Assembly: GCF_943193065.1 (NCBI RefSeq)
Contig: NZ_CALPCS010000011.1
Coordinates: 1-64,000, forward strand
Direction of reading: 5' to 3'
Source of the DNA: Veillonella agrestimuris
GTDB taxonomy: Bacteria; Bacillota; Negativicutes; Veillonellales; Veillonellaceae
Length of the DNA stretch: 64,000 nt
The notes beneath the pieces were generated by a model. That model saw only the letters and a program-made list of their open reading frames with translations, ran no database searches and was not told the DNA's origin. Shown one piece after another: positions 52,201 to 61,989 of the stretch (position 1 is its first letter; each line of letters starts with the position of its first letter). A program made the translations under genes and the position numbers.

Positions 52201-52707
52201 CTAATGATATGTAACTTTCAATTGTTCCGCAAATAGTCGTGCTGATTCCAAATCCTCTTCTGTAGGATGCGCCGCAGCCGCATCAATGCGGGCTAACCAT
52301 TCTGGAGTATAGGCATGCGGATGGCCCACAGGGAATCGCCCTTTCATTTGCTCTACCAAAAGAGGGTCTACTTTTCCTCTGCATATGAAAGTCCCTACAC
52401 AAGTCGAATCATCTCCAAGCGAATCGATCCCAGCGGCTACACTGTTCTTTCCATGTTCAGACAATGGATCGGCTCCTAATGTCGAAAATAAAGCCACTTT
52501 TTTATGCGTAATGCCTTGCAAATACGATTTCATTTCATGATTAGGACCGCCACGATCAACCCAATAGCCAGCAACGATAAGGTCAAAAGCAGTATAATCA
52601 GGATTTGTCTTCACATCGACAGCTTTAACACCGAGAACATCAGCAATGCTTTGAGCTACTCGTTTCGTATTTCCAGTGCGACTAGAATAGACAACCAATA
52701 TATTCAT
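52201..52707 (-). CDS. Flavodoxin family protein
   Basis: This 168-residue short-chain flavodoxin (BilS/FldA-like) carries the FMN phosphate loop in VVYSSRTGNTKRVAQSIAD and AGYWVDRGGPNHEMKSYLQ around the isoalloxazine site. It may serve as an electron carrier for anaerobic reductions. The ATG follows AGGAGG. Downstream, the glucosaminidase gene is coupled to it although no functional link is evident. Confidence 0.85.
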   Translation of the reverse strand: MNILVVYSSRTGNTKRVAQSIADVLGVKAVDVKTNPDYTAFDLIVAGYWVDRGGPNHEMKSYLQGITHKKVALFSTLGADPLSEHGKNSVAAGIDSLGDDSTCVGTFICRGKVDPLLVEQMKGRFPVGHPHAYTPEWLARIDAAAAHPTEEDLESARLFAEQLKVTYH

Positions 52708-52733
52708 CCATACCTCCTATTCTCTATAGTAAA

Positions 52734-52777
52734 ACAGCGGCTTTCACCAGCACTACGGAGGCTAGGAAAACCGCTGT
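52734..52777 (-). terminator. Terminator of purA
   Basis: The outer stem ACAGCGG/CCGCTGT encloses a further paired CTTTC/GAAAA region. On the minus strand it runs into TTTTAC. It lies about 30 bases after the purA stop and just upstream of the flavodoxin promoter area. Confidence 0.7.
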
Positions 52778-52805
52778 ACTCTATGTATTCTAAGGTGCGG
52801 ACAAA

Positions 52806-54221
<1,416 letters not shown>

Positions 54222-54240
54222 TTATTATAGTATCTACCAA

Positions 54241-54516
54241 TTACATGCGGATATCTGCATACTCTGCTTTTTTATCGAATTCAGCTTTGGCAAATGGGCA
54301 CAATGGAAGAATTTTAACGCCTGCAGTGCGTGCGTTTTCTACAATTGTGGCTACTAAACGGCCAGCAATGCCTTGTCCGCCGTAACCATCTTCTACTAAT
54401 GTGTGATCAATAATCCACATTGTTGCAGATGGGGAGAATGTGCTTTCACCAATCTCTTTGCCATTATCATAAGCTGCAGCGCGGTTTCGGTCTGCTTCAA
54501 ATACTACATCTACCAT
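54241..54516 (-). CDS. yjdJ: Small GNAT N-acetyltransferase (YjdJ-like)
   Basis: This 91-residue compact GNAT protein of the YjdJ type reads as a single acetyl-CoA binding fold: IDHTLVEDGYGGQGIAGRLV (motif A) and LPLCPFAKAEFDKKAEY at the C-terminus. Substrate unknown. It follows the ferredoxin-like yjdI gene after 119 bases on the same strand, the same pairing as in E. coli. GGAG precedes the ATG. Confidence 0.8.
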   Translation of the reverse strand: MVDVVFEADRNRAAAYDNGKEIGESTFSPSATMWIIDHTLVEDGYGGQGIAGRLVATIVENARTAGVKILPLCPFAKAEFDKKAEYADIRM

Positions 54517-54635
54517 GTTTGTCTCCTTTGTTACGTCTAACTGTTAAATGACACCAGAATGCTATCATTCATACATGCAATTCACCAGGATAGTACCATT
54601 CATACACACTCACCATGAATAGGCACTATGTCATA

Positions 54636-54848
54636 TTACTTACGTTTGTACGTCAATGCGCCAGATGGGCATTTGTCAATGACTGCTGCAATTTCATCAG
54701 CGGTAGCAGCCTCTACATTAATCCATGGGCGTTGGTCCAAATTAAATACCTTAGGCAAGCCTCTTACGCATTTGCCTGCATGAACGCACACACTTGGACG
54801 CCATTCAATAATAATATCATTAGATTCATATGTTTTTACATCACTCAT
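54636..54848 (-). CDS. yjdI: YjdI-like mono-cluster iron-sulfur protein
   Basis: This 70-residue member of the Fer4_19 family has cysteines in VCVHAGKCVRGLPKVF and KCPSGALTYKR, enough for one [4Fe-4S] cluster. Such small ferredoxin-like proteins often pair with YjdJ or CDGSH proteins; the redox partner is unknown. The start at 54848 follows AAGGAAGG; an in-frame start 39 bases upstream has no site. It sits upstream of yjdJ. Confidence 0.82.
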   Translation of the reverse strand: MSDVKTYESNDIIIEWRPSVCVHAGKCVRGLPKVFNLDQRPWINVEAATADEIAAVIDKCPSGALTYKRK

Positions 54849-54912
54849 AAGAAAACCCTTCCTTACATAAGTTCCCCTGTTATACAAGTTCTTACCGACT
54901 TTGGCTTACATA

Positions 54913-54947
54913 AATACGGCTCCACTATATCACAGTAGAGCCGTATT
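54913..54947 (-). terminator. Terminator of the pirin gene
   Basis: The stem AATACGGCTC/GAGCCGTATT encloses an inner ACT/AGT pair. It lies 83 bases after the pirin stop and reads into TTTATG on the minus strand; a stronger T-run exists on plus. Confidence 0.65.
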
Positions 54948-55029
54948 GACTATTATTTTTTTAGCATAGCTCTATAGCATGAGAGGAGGTTCAGGTCTAT
55001 AGAACCTTGCTATCTATAAACATCCTTTA

Positions 55030-55875
55030 TTACACAGCCATGGAAGATTTAACGAATGTACCAGTTTGTAATTCTCTGTACGCTTCGTGTAATTCTTCTT
55101 GTGTATTCATAACAATTGGGCCTGCCCAAGCTACCGGCTCATCAATAGCAATAGATTCGATATAAAGCACTTGTGTATCATCTTGCAAGGATGTGAAAGA
55201 CACAGTGTCGCCAGCGGATAATTTAACAGCTGTTTTTTCTTTCACCACTTCGCCGTTCACTTCGATTTCACCAATCAATGTGAAGAGCATAATGGATGCG
55301 TCTTCTTTCACAGTGTGCGTGAAAGTTTTGCCTTTTGCCAAGTGCACATCGTAGTAGTGAAGTGGTAAGTATTGGCTTTGGTGACCTTTATGTTCTTTGT
55401 AGTTACCAGCTAACAAACGAAGGTAACCGCCATCGATTTCGATATCTTGGATCATATCGTTTGTTACAGGATGGTACGCAGGCTCAACCATTTTATCTTT
55501 TTTCGGCAAGTTAAGCCATAATTGTACGCCTAACAAACGTTCTGCAGCAGGTACTAACTCTTCGTGCATAATGCCAGAACCAGCAGTCATCCATTGTACT
55601 TCACCACTGTTTACAGCCGCTTCATTACCAAGGCTATCACGGTGCACCATACCACCTTTGTATACATAGCTAATGGTTTCAATACCGCGATGCGGATGCA
55701 TTGGGAAACCAGCAGTGTATTCATCTGGATTTGTGCTATCAAAGGAGTCAAGCATCAAAATAGGGTTGAATTCTTTAATTGTTTCCCCGCCTAGTACGCG
55801 CACTAGTTTTACACCAGCACCATCGCGAGTTACAAAGCCTTGTACAGATTTAGTGATTGTTCTTACGTTGTTCAT
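55030..55875 (-). CDS. Pirin family protein
   Basis: This 281-residue bicupin contains the metal-binding motif PMHPHRGIETISYVYKGGMV with its His set and the GSGIMHEELVP box, and a C-terminal pirin domain starting near residue 170. Bacterial pirins may act as quercetinases or redox-responsive regulators of metabolic enzymes, so the biochemical role is uncertain. It has a weak GGA-type site before the ATG. A TTGACA/TATGAT promoter 255 bases upstream predicts a long leader. Confidence 0.88.
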   Translation of the reverse strand: MNNVRTITKSVQGFVTRDGAGVKLVRVLGGETIKEFNPILMLDSFDSTNPDEYTAGFPMHPHRGIETISYVYKGGMVHRDSLGNEAAVNSGEVQWMTAGSGIMHEELVPAAERLLGVQLWLNLPKKDKMVEPAYHPVTNDMIQDIEIDGGYLRLLAGNYKEHKGHQSQYLPLHYYDVHLAKGKTFTHTVKEDASIMLFTLIGEIEVNGEVVKEKTAVKLSAGDTVSFTSLQDDTQVLYIESIAIDEPVAWAGPIVMNTQEELHEAYRELQTGTFVKSSMAV

Positions 55876-56264
55876 AGTATCAGTCCTTATAATGAATTAC
55901 ATATAATGTCGTTACGATTTACACAATATACTATGTAAACCTTTTCATCTTCAAGTTGTTTTATAATTTAATCCTTTTACTTATAATCCTTAATTATATG
56001 GGGTGTTTGGTTATCAGTCTCCATTAACAATACTACGTATACCATTCATTATGAAAGCCAAGATCATCAAATTGATATTATTGAAGTTAAGTTTAACTAT
56101 TTAACTATTTTTATCGATTTATTTGGCTTGTCTATATCATAGCACGGTTTTACTCAATGTCAATATTTCCATTGCACGCAATTGATTTATCCTTATTTCC
56201 GATATAGTAAAAGCCCCAAGAAACACAGTTCTGCACTGTCTTCTTAGGGCTTTCATTATTTCTT
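55876..56264. promoter_or_regulatory. Gene-free region with pirin promoter and MFS terminator
   Basis: On the minus strand TTGACA (56163-56158), 16 bases, TATGAT (56041-type hexamer at 56141-56136) is the best promoter in the region. It is about 260 bases before the pirin gene. Between them lie AT-rich sequence and short inverted repeats such as AGTTAA-GTTTAACT. No open frame has a ribosome-binding site. The long leader could contain a small RNA or a regulatory region. Confidence 0.5.
56210..56253 (-). terminator. Terminator of the MFS exporter gene
   Basis: The stem AAAGCCC/GGGCTTT with inner AAGAA/TTCTT and ACAGT/ACTGT pairs lies 12 bases after the MFS stop. The minus-strand side ends in TTTTACTAT. 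Confidence 0.75.
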
Positions 56265-57407
56265 TTACTGCGGTTCTTTCAGCCATAGGCTCATGACGAG
56301 CCCCATGACACCGATAGGAATCAATACTTGTAAGGCTGTTTGGATACCATATATATCTGCCAAGTGACCTACGTAGGGCGCTACGAGGCCACCCAAGGTA
56401 ATGCCTAGGCCTAATGTAATGCCCGATGCAAAACCTGCGTTCTTAGCTAAGTACTTCTGCCCTAGCACCGTAATCGGCCCATATTGGGAGAATACACCAA
56501 AAGCCATTGGAATCATAGCGCCGAAGAATCCCCAAATGTTTGGCACGTAAATGAAGATTAAAATGGATGGCAAGAACACGAGGTAACCAAGACGAATGGT
56601 TCTCAAGAAACCAATGCGATCCGATAACCAGCCTCCAATATAGGTCAAGATGCCACCGAGGCCAAAGTACATAGTCAAGGCTAAGCTGGACATTTCAGGA
56701 GTACCATTAATGACAGAAATATAGAGGATAGGAATGAAAATCCCGAGCACCGCGAACAAGATGGACCGCGCCGCAATGACAAAGAAGAGCTTGCCAAAGC
56801 TTGTCCAATCATTTCGTTCCTGGGAAGCCTCTGTCAATTTAGCTTTCACCGTTGTGGACGTTCCCTTAGCATTACCAAAGGCATAGAAGTAGATGAGCGT
56901 CCCTAGCACTGCTACGATGGTGAACACCCACAAATAATTTGCACCAAAAGCGTAAACGCCACTGGCAATAACAGGGCCGAGGGCAAAGCCAACGCTACCG
57001 CCAACGGCAAAACGGCCCATGGCGTTCCCGATTTCATGAGATTGGGTACGTTTCACCAAGAGCGCCGCCTCCGGATGGAACAGTGCTGCCCCTACCCCAG
57101 CAGTCAAGGCCAAGGCGAGAATAATTTCATAACTCGTAGCCAAGGCAATGGCGCTAATGGACACGAGAGTAATGGAAAAACCTAACGGAATGAACCACGG
57201 CACACGCCATCGGTCCGCCACATAACCAAGAGCAGGCTGCGCAATAGACGCCACTACGGTGTTACAAAAAATAACGGTAGCGGCTTGGTAATAATTGAGC
57301 CCAAAGTTCGTAATAAAAAACGGCAACAACGCCGTCAAAGCCCCTTGCCCAAAGTCATTGATACAGTGGAATATAGGGGGCGCATATTTTTGAAGAAGTG
57401 CTTTCAT
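56265..57407 (-). CDS. MFS transporter (Fsr fosmidomycin-resistance-like)
   Basis: This 380-residue inner-membrane exporter has 12 hydrophobic segments. It opens with FHCINDFGQGALTALLPFFI and shows an A-type motif, GYVADRWRVPWFIPLGF, and the Fsr-like FHPEAALLVKR. Relatives in E. coli export fosmidomycin, but natural substrates are unknown. The start is the ATG at 57407 after AGGAGG; a further upstream start has no site. It sits downstream of purB on the same strand but between terminators, so it is probably separate. Confidence 0.85.
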   Translation of the reverse strand: MKALLQKYAPPIFHCINDFGQGALTALLPFFITNFGLNYYQAATVIFCNTVVASIAQPALGYVADRWRVPWFIPLGFSITLVSISAIALATSYEIILALALTAGVGAALFHPEAALLVKRTQSHEIGNAMGRFAVGGSVGFALGPVIASGVYAFGANYLWVFTIVAVLGTLIYFYAFGNAKGTSTTVKAKLTEASQERNDWTSFGKLFFVIAARSILFAVLGIFIPILYISVINGTPEMSSLALTMYFGLGGILTYIGGWLSDRIGFLRTIRLGYLVFLPSILIFIYVPNIWGFFGAMIPMAFGVFSQYGPITVLGQKYLAKNAGFASGITLGLGITLGGLVAPYVGHLADIYGIQTALQVLIPIGVMGLVMSLWLKEPQ

Positions 57408-57503
57408 AAACCCTCCTGAGAAATTAGAATCAATAGGTGTGATAGGACACCCATGTCTATATCGAATAAGACATGAATACACTAACCCTTATAGAGAGAG
57501 AAA

Positions 57504-57536
57504 GACCGAATACATCGATACAACGTATTCGGCCTC
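57504..57536 (-). terminator. Terminator of purB
   Basis: An 8-bp stem CCGAATAC/GTATTCGG (57506-57513 with 57525-57532) lies 20 bases after the purB stop. Minus-strand reading continues TCTTTCTCTC, a modest T-run. Confidence 0.6.
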
Positions 57537-57556
57537 GTCAGTATTTCTATATTCTA

Positions 57557-58852
57557 TTATAAACCAAAGCGAGCCATAATAGTATCGACATGGCGCAATA
57601 ATTTTTGTGGGTCGAAGCAAGCGTCGATTTCTTCATCGGTCATGAACTTCTTGATGTTTTCATCAGATTTAAGACCCGCTGCAAAATCTTTCCCTTCGAG
57701 CCAACGGTTCATGGCGTGTTTTTGTACCCAACGGTACGCTTCATCGCGAACAGCTCCTTTATCCACTAATTGAGTCAAAATCGTTTGACTGAACAATAAA
57801 CCACCAGTAAGGTTAAGGTTTTTGATCATTATTTCTGGGTATACTAGCAATTTATCGATGGTACGAATTGTCAAATGAAGCATGTAGTTCAATGTTATCG
57901 TCGCATCTGGTAAAATCACGCGCTCTACAGAGCTGTGGGAAATGTCGCGCTCATGCCATAACGCTTGGTCTTCGAAAGCAGATTGAGCATAGCCACGAAG
58001 CAAACGAGCTAAACCGCAAATGCGCTCCGCCGTAATAGGATTGCGTTTGTGCGGCATAGCGGATGAACCTTTTTGCTTTTCGCCGAAATACTCCTCTGCT
58101 TCACGCACTTCTGTACGTTGTAAATGACGGATTTCTTTCGCGATTTTATCTAATGTACCGCCAATAACAGCGATAGTAGAAAGCAATTCTGCATGACGGT
58201 CACGCTGTACTACTTGTGTAGCAATTTTAACAGGCTCTAAGCCCAGCTTTTCGCACACATATTGTTCAACAAATGGATCGATGTTGGAATAAGTACCAAC
58301 GGCGCCGGACACTTTGCCAACAGCTACGCTTTTACGAGCATGCTCTAAACGCTCAATATCGCGCTCAATTTCAGCCATCCAAAGGCATAATTTCAAACCG
58401 AACGTTGTCGGTTCGCCGTGAATACCGTGAGTACGGCCAATCATCAAGGTATATTTAAATTCTGCCGCACGACGACGCAATACATCGCGAAGTGTAGCTA
58501 AATCTTGTAACAAAATATCGCACGCTTGCTTCATCATATAGCCAAGAGCCGTGTCTTTCACGTCTGTGGAAGTAAGGCCTAAATGAATATACTTCGCCGC
58601 TTCTGGCCCCACATATTCACCTACAGCCGTTACAAAAGAAATGATGTCGTGGTTCGTTTCCCGTTCAATTTCGCGAATACGCTCCACATCAAAATTGCCT
58701 TTTTCCCGAATGATCTTCGCCGCTTCCTTCGGAATAACACCTAACTCCGCTTGCGCTTCGGACGCTAATGTTTCTACCAATAACATCGTGTCGAACTCGT
58801 TGCGTTCACTCCAAATATGGCCCATTTCTTCTCGTGTATAACGTGATATCAT
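57557..58852 (-). CDS. purB: Adenylosuccinate lyase
   Basis: PurB catalyses two steps in purine synthesis: cleavage of SAICAR to AICAR and of adenylosuccinate to AMP, with release of fumarate. The 431-residue protein belongs to the fumarase/aspartase superfamily. The mobile signature loop KQKGSSAMPHKRNPITAERI contains the catalytic Ser, and the His region is GRTHGIHGEPTTFGLKLCLW. The N-terminal ISRYTREEMGHIWSERNEFD is family-typical. Preceded by AGGAG at a good distance. A single unit. Confidence 0.96.
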   Translation of the reverse strand: MISRYTREEMGHIWSERNEFDTMLLVETLASEAQAELGVIPKEAAKIIREKGNFDVERIREIERETNHDIISFVTAVGEYVGPEAAKYIHLGLTSTDVKDTALGYMMKQACDILLQDLATLRDVLRRRAAEFKYTLMIGRTHGIHGEPTTFGLKLCLWMAEIERDIERLEHARKSVAVGKVSGAVGTYSNIDPFVEQYVCEKLGLEPVKIATQVVQRDRHAELLSTIAVIGGTLDKIAKEIRHLQRTEVREAEEYFGEKQKGSSAMPHKRNPITAERICGLARLLRGYAQSAFEDQALWHERDISHSSVERVILPDATITLNYMLHLTIRTIDKLLVYPEIMIKNLNLTGGLLFSQTILTQLVDKGAVRDEAYRWVQKHAMNRWLEGKDFAAGLKSDENIKKFMTDEEIDACFDPQKLLRHVDTIMARFGL

Positions 58853-59059
58853 GATAACTCCTTTGCATGATGAAAGTATCTACTTATAGGGATATTGTAC
58901 CATATGTAACAGGGCAGTTCAATTAACAAGCCTCCACAAAGCGAACAATTGTATTTATTTTTTTATAAATGTTCGTTATTGCACTTAAAATAAAAACCAT
59001 AACAAAATCATGAATATTCCAACTAACGAATATCGCTAATTTTGTTACCGTTTACATGT

Positions 59060-59065
59060 TATAAT
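59060..59065 (+). promoter_or_regulatory. Extended -10 promoter of holin-like toxin 3
   Basis: TGTTATAAT (59057-59065) forms an extended -10 box without a good -35 box, giving transcription near 59072. The leader starts GGTAGCTAAGTGA (59074-59086), whose last 11 bases recur inverted at 59273-59283, flanking the locus. A CCTTCG-TTTA-CGAAGG hairpin (59101-59116) abuts the GGGCGGTGAT ribosome-binding site. Confidence 0.6.
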
Positions 59066-59127
59066 ATACATAAGGTAGCTAAGTGATACGGGTTCACACT
59101 CCTTCGTTTACGAAGGGCGGTGATGCT

Positions 59128-59199
59128 ATGAGTACTTATGAAGCGTTAATGCTCATGATTGCCTTTGGCACACTCGTAGCTATTATCCTTAACGGATAA
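59128..59199 (+). CDS. Holin-like type I toxin peptide, locus 3
   Basis: This 23-residue peptide is identical, base for base over 72 bases, to that at 48514-48585 but on the other strand. MSTYEALMLMIAFGTLVAII is a single membrane helix of the holin-like toxin family. A two-codon frame ATG-CTA-TGA at 59123 overlaps its start codon and might couple translation. A convergent near-consensus promoter and a shared hairpin make the locus a predicted type I toxin-antitoxin system. Confidence 0.75.
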   Translation: MSTYEALMLMIAFGTLVAIILNG

Positions 59200-59201
59200 T
59201 A

Positions 59202-59290
59202 GCCCGTTGTAGTAACAACAGGCCATTTCTTCAGTAGTAATATTTTCTTCGGAGATGAGCCTGTGACACCACTCACTTAGCTATCTCTTT
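59202..59290 (-). ncRNA. Predicted antitoxin antisense RNA, locus 3
   Basis: The minus-strand promoter is TTGACG (59325-59320), 17 bases, TATAAT (59302-59297). The transcript runs to the hairpin 59202-59223 (GCC-GTTGT / ACAAC-GGC, loop AGTA), overlapping the toxin 3' region. Its 5' end reads AGCTAAGTGAGTGGTGTCAC and includes CAGGCTCATCTCC, conserved in locus 2. Extent is inferred. Confidence 0.58.
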
Positions 59291-59357
59291 ACATTTATTA
59301 TACTCGTACAACTATGTATCGTCAACTAAGGCGATACCGCATATACAAGGAGAGCCT

Positions 59358-59750
59358 ATGACAAAGAAACAACGAACACCAAAAGAATCTACCCGATCTG
59401 CTACACTGCTAAAAGCATTTTTTGGAATTAGTTTTATCGCCTTAGGCTTATGCGTGTTTAACGAAGCCCCTCTGAACTGGACACTCGGTATATTTACAGT
59501 AGATATTCTAGTCTCATTGGCCTACGTAATCATTAATAAAAACCGCATCACTGAGTCCAAAGTAGTACATACCAATGTACGACGCATTGTAGCATTCCTA
59601 ATTATGCTCATTACCATGTTCTTTTACGCCTTTGCACTATGGCGCGTCGGTCAATACACTCCGATGATGCAAGCCACTATATTTATAGGTGGCGCTATTG
59701 TTTATTACGCTGTCTTTGATAGTACGAAAACGATAAGTAACAAGAAATAA
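59358..59750 (+). CDS. Small membrane protein, unknown
   Basis: This 130-residue inner-membrane protein was not recognised. A basic N-terminus (MTKKQRTPKESTRSATLLKA) is followed by four hydrophobic helices at about residues 18-36, 40-58, 72-92 and 100-120. AAGGAG precedes the ATG at six bases. It lies just downstream of the third toxin locus and 97 bases before another membrane protein on the same strand. No function can be given. Confidence 0.65.
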   Translation: MTKKQRTPKESTRSATLLKAFFGISFIALGLCVFNEAPLNWTLGIFTVDILVSLAYVIINKNRITESKVVHTNVRRIVAFLIMLITMFFYAFALWRVGQYTPMMQATIFIGGAIVYYAVFDSTKTISNKK

Positions 59751-59847
59751 TTACAATGAATTCGCTACTACGAAAAATTCCTAACCAATAAGCACTAAAG
59801 CTAAATACAAAAAATAGTCATATGCATTACCAAGGAACACAATATAA

Positions 59848-60411
59848 ATGAACACTAACCAAAATAAATCAAGCTTTCACAGAGCAGCACCTTCCTACCT
59901 GAGCGCTGCTATCCAATGGGTAGATAGCCTTACCTATCCTGAAATTACTGAGCAAATCGTCATGTACAATGCCTATTTAAAAACCTACGAAGATTCCTAT
60001 TCCAACATCATCGGCTTTTTACCACTTATGCTAACAGTAGTACAATTGAGCTTCGACAATGATATTGATACTGTCTTATCCCATGAGACAATAATGATAC
60101 TCGCTGTTGTTATCGGCATTATTTCACTCATCATCTTAGCGATTGCATGTTTCAATAAGAAGGTTTCCTTAGGGTATATCGCTATCATGATTCCCTTATT
60201 ACTATATGTTCAATTTGCTTTTCAAAACCCTAGTATTCTCGTACTGGTATCCTTCATTATGCTATCTCTCTATTTTGGAGCCATTGCCCATTACAAACCA
60301 CAAGATATGAAAAATCATATAATTCTCGAATTATTAAAGCAAAGAAAAGCATTAATCGAATCATCCAATCCTGCCTCTGAAATTAAATTGCCAAAGAATT
60401 ATAAAAAGTAG
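59848..60411 (+). CDS. Membrane protein, unknown
   Basis: This 187-residue protein was not recognised. A hydrophilic start of about 50 residues (SYLSAAIQWVDSLTYPEITE) is followed by four hydrophobic helices (about residues 50-68, 78-96, 102-118, 122-140) and a soluble Lys-rich end. A weak AAGGAACAC stretch precedes the ATG. It converges on a TPR lipoprotein gene with only five bases between stops and no terminator, so the transcripts must overlap. Confidence 0.6.
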   Translation: MNTNQNKSSFHRAAPSYLSAAIQWVDSLTYPEITEQIVMYNAYLKTYEDSYSNIIGFLPLMLTVVQLSFDNDIDTVLSHETIMILAVVIGIISLIILAIACFNKKVSLGYIAIMIPLLLYVQFAFQNPSILVLVSFIMLSLYFGAIAHYKPQDMKNHIILELLKQRKALIESSNPASEIKLPKNYKK

Positions 60412-60416
60412 CATAC

Positions 60417-61007
60417 TTACTTCACTACCTCTTCAAATCGAGGATTCCCATGAAAGCGCTCAAAATGGTCTTGTTCAGCAGCTACGGATTTCACTGATGG
60501 GTCCAATGCAATTGCCTTCTCAAGCCAGTCTAAAGCTTCTTGATCGTTCCCTTGGTCTGCGTAAATGGTAGCAATGCCGTAAATAGACCAGGTATTGTCC
60601 GGATCATGCGCGAGTACTTGTTCAAACCATGATTTCGATTCGTCCAATTCGTCTCGCAATTTATAGACCATAGCCATATTGTAATAATTTGCTACATTAG
60701 TAGGGTCTAATGCATACGCCTCTTTAACGAGAGCTAGCCCCTCTTCTTTTTCTCCAGCGAAGGCTTTCTCTAACCCTTCAGTAGAGAGTCGTTGCGATTG
60801 TGTTCTATCTGCCTCGGATATATGTTTCACTTGCGTCTTCGCCGTTGTTTGTTGTGCTGCGGCCTGTGTGTTTAATGATGTGGCTGTATTAGCAGGAGCT
60901 TTCATCGAATCTGACGGTTCATTTCCAAGCCCACAACCCCAAAGAGTGAGTACCATCGCGCTGGTTAAGGCATATGTAATATATGTGTTATATGGTTTTC
61001 TTGTCAT
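60417..61007 (-). CDS. TPR-repeat lipoprotein
   Basis: This 196-residue lipoprotein has a signal ending in LTLWGC, giving a lipid anchor at Cys25. A Ser/Thr/Ala-rich linker (about 26-65) precedes three tetratricopeptide repeats: GLALVKEAYALDPTNVANYY, DESKSWFEQVLAHDPDNTWS and QEALDWLEKAIALDPSVKS. Such proteins scaffold envelope complexes. It is predicted to sit at the periplasmic face of a membrane. The ribosome-binding site is AGGAG-like. The partner is unknown. Confidence 0.82.
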   Translation of the reverse strand: MTRKPYNTYITYALTSAMVLTLWGCGLGNEPSDSMKAPANTATSLNTQAAAQQTTAKTQVKHISEADRTQSQRLSTEGLEKAFAGEKEEGLALVKEAYALDPTNVANYYNMAMVYKLRDELDESKSWFEQVLAHDPDNTWSIYGIATIYADQGNDQEALDWLEKAIALDPSVKSVAAEQDHFERFHGNPRFEEVVK

Positions 61008-61197
61008 GAATCATGTCTCCTATTGTATGTACATTGCATTAAATCCTCTTTAGTGTATCACAATTTCCATAGACCAATACAGCCATTCGGTATATGATAC
61101 AAGTAAGATGTAGTACAAATAAAATGTACTATCAATCAGCTATCGTGCATATAAGTCAGATTCGACTCATAAAAACAAAAAAGGAGGAGTGATATAC

Positions 61198-61875
61198 ATG
61201 GCTAATACTGAAACTACTATTCAAGCGATAACGAATCCTCACCCCAATACCGCGGTCATCGACATCGAAGCGACTATTAAGGCTTTAGAACGAAATAAGT
61301 TCGTCGTTCATTACTTTAAAACACCTGAAGAAGCGACCGCCTACTTAACAAATCGTATCCAGAATAAGCGAGTAGCCCTCGGCGATTCTCAGACATTGCT
61401 AGCCCTTAACATCTATGATTCGCTATTGCCAAACAACATCGAAGTTATGGATATCCATCGCCCTCTCGACGGTGAAAGCTTCCGCGATACAGCACTCCGC
61501 ACGATGGGTAAAGATGTATTTTTAACATCTGTTAATGCACTTTCACAAACGGGAGAAATGGTGAATATCGATGGCACGGGAAACCGCGTAGCGGCTTCCT
61601 TATTCGGTTCCAACGAAGTTTTTTTCGTGCTCGGCATCAATAAAATCACCCCCGATTTGGGATCAGCTATCTACCGCGCCCGTAATGTGGCGGCACCGCA
61701 AAATAGTAAGAAAAATAAAAAAAGTTCCCTTAACCCTTGTGCCAAATTAGAAGAAAAATGTTACGACTGCGGCTCACCAGACCGCATTTGTAATGCGTTA
61801 ACCATTTATTATAAAAAGATGAGAAATATGCAAATTATGGAAGTCATTATTGTAAATGCCAATTTAGGATTTTAA
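61198..61875 (+). CDS. LUD-domain protein (DUF162)
   Basis: This 225-residue protein has one LUD domain: TIKALERNKFVVHYFKTPEE at the start, a KRVALGDSQTL segment, SVNALSQTGEMVNIDGTGNR and FFVLGINKITPDLGSAIYRA. A four-cysteine tail, CAKLEEKCYDCGSPDRIC, probably binds a cluster or zinc. This is the stand-alone LUD type of anaerobes, distinct from LutB and LutC, and its reaction is unknown. The ATG at 61198 has AGGAGGAG nine bases upstream; a GTG at 61189 overlaps that site. Confidence 0.85.
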   Translation: MANTETTIQAITNPHPNTAVIDIEATIKALERNKFVVHYFKTPEEATAYLTNRIQNKRVALGDSQTLLALNIYDSLLPNNIEVMDIHRPLDGESFRDTALRTMGKDVFLTSVNALSQTGEMVNIDGTGNRVAASLFGSNEVFFVLGINKITPDLGSAIYRARNVAAPQNSKKNKKSSLNPCAKLEEKCYDCGSPDRICNALTIYYKKMRNMQIMEVIIVNANLGF

Positions 61876-61932
61876 ATTGAATGTTTAATCCACTATGTTA
61901 CAAACCATAACACCATAAATACAAGATAAAGA

Positions 61933-61968
61933 AGTGCACCGTTGATTCCCTAAAACCAACGATGTACT
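61933..61968. terminator. Terminator between LUD gene and meaB
   Basis: An imperfect stem AGTGCACCGTTG/CAACGATGTACT (one mismatch and one G-T pair) with a 12-base loop is followed on plus by CCTTTTTAG. It lies between two converging genes. Confidence 0.65.
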
Positions 61969-61989
61969 CCTTTTTAGTTCTGTTATATA

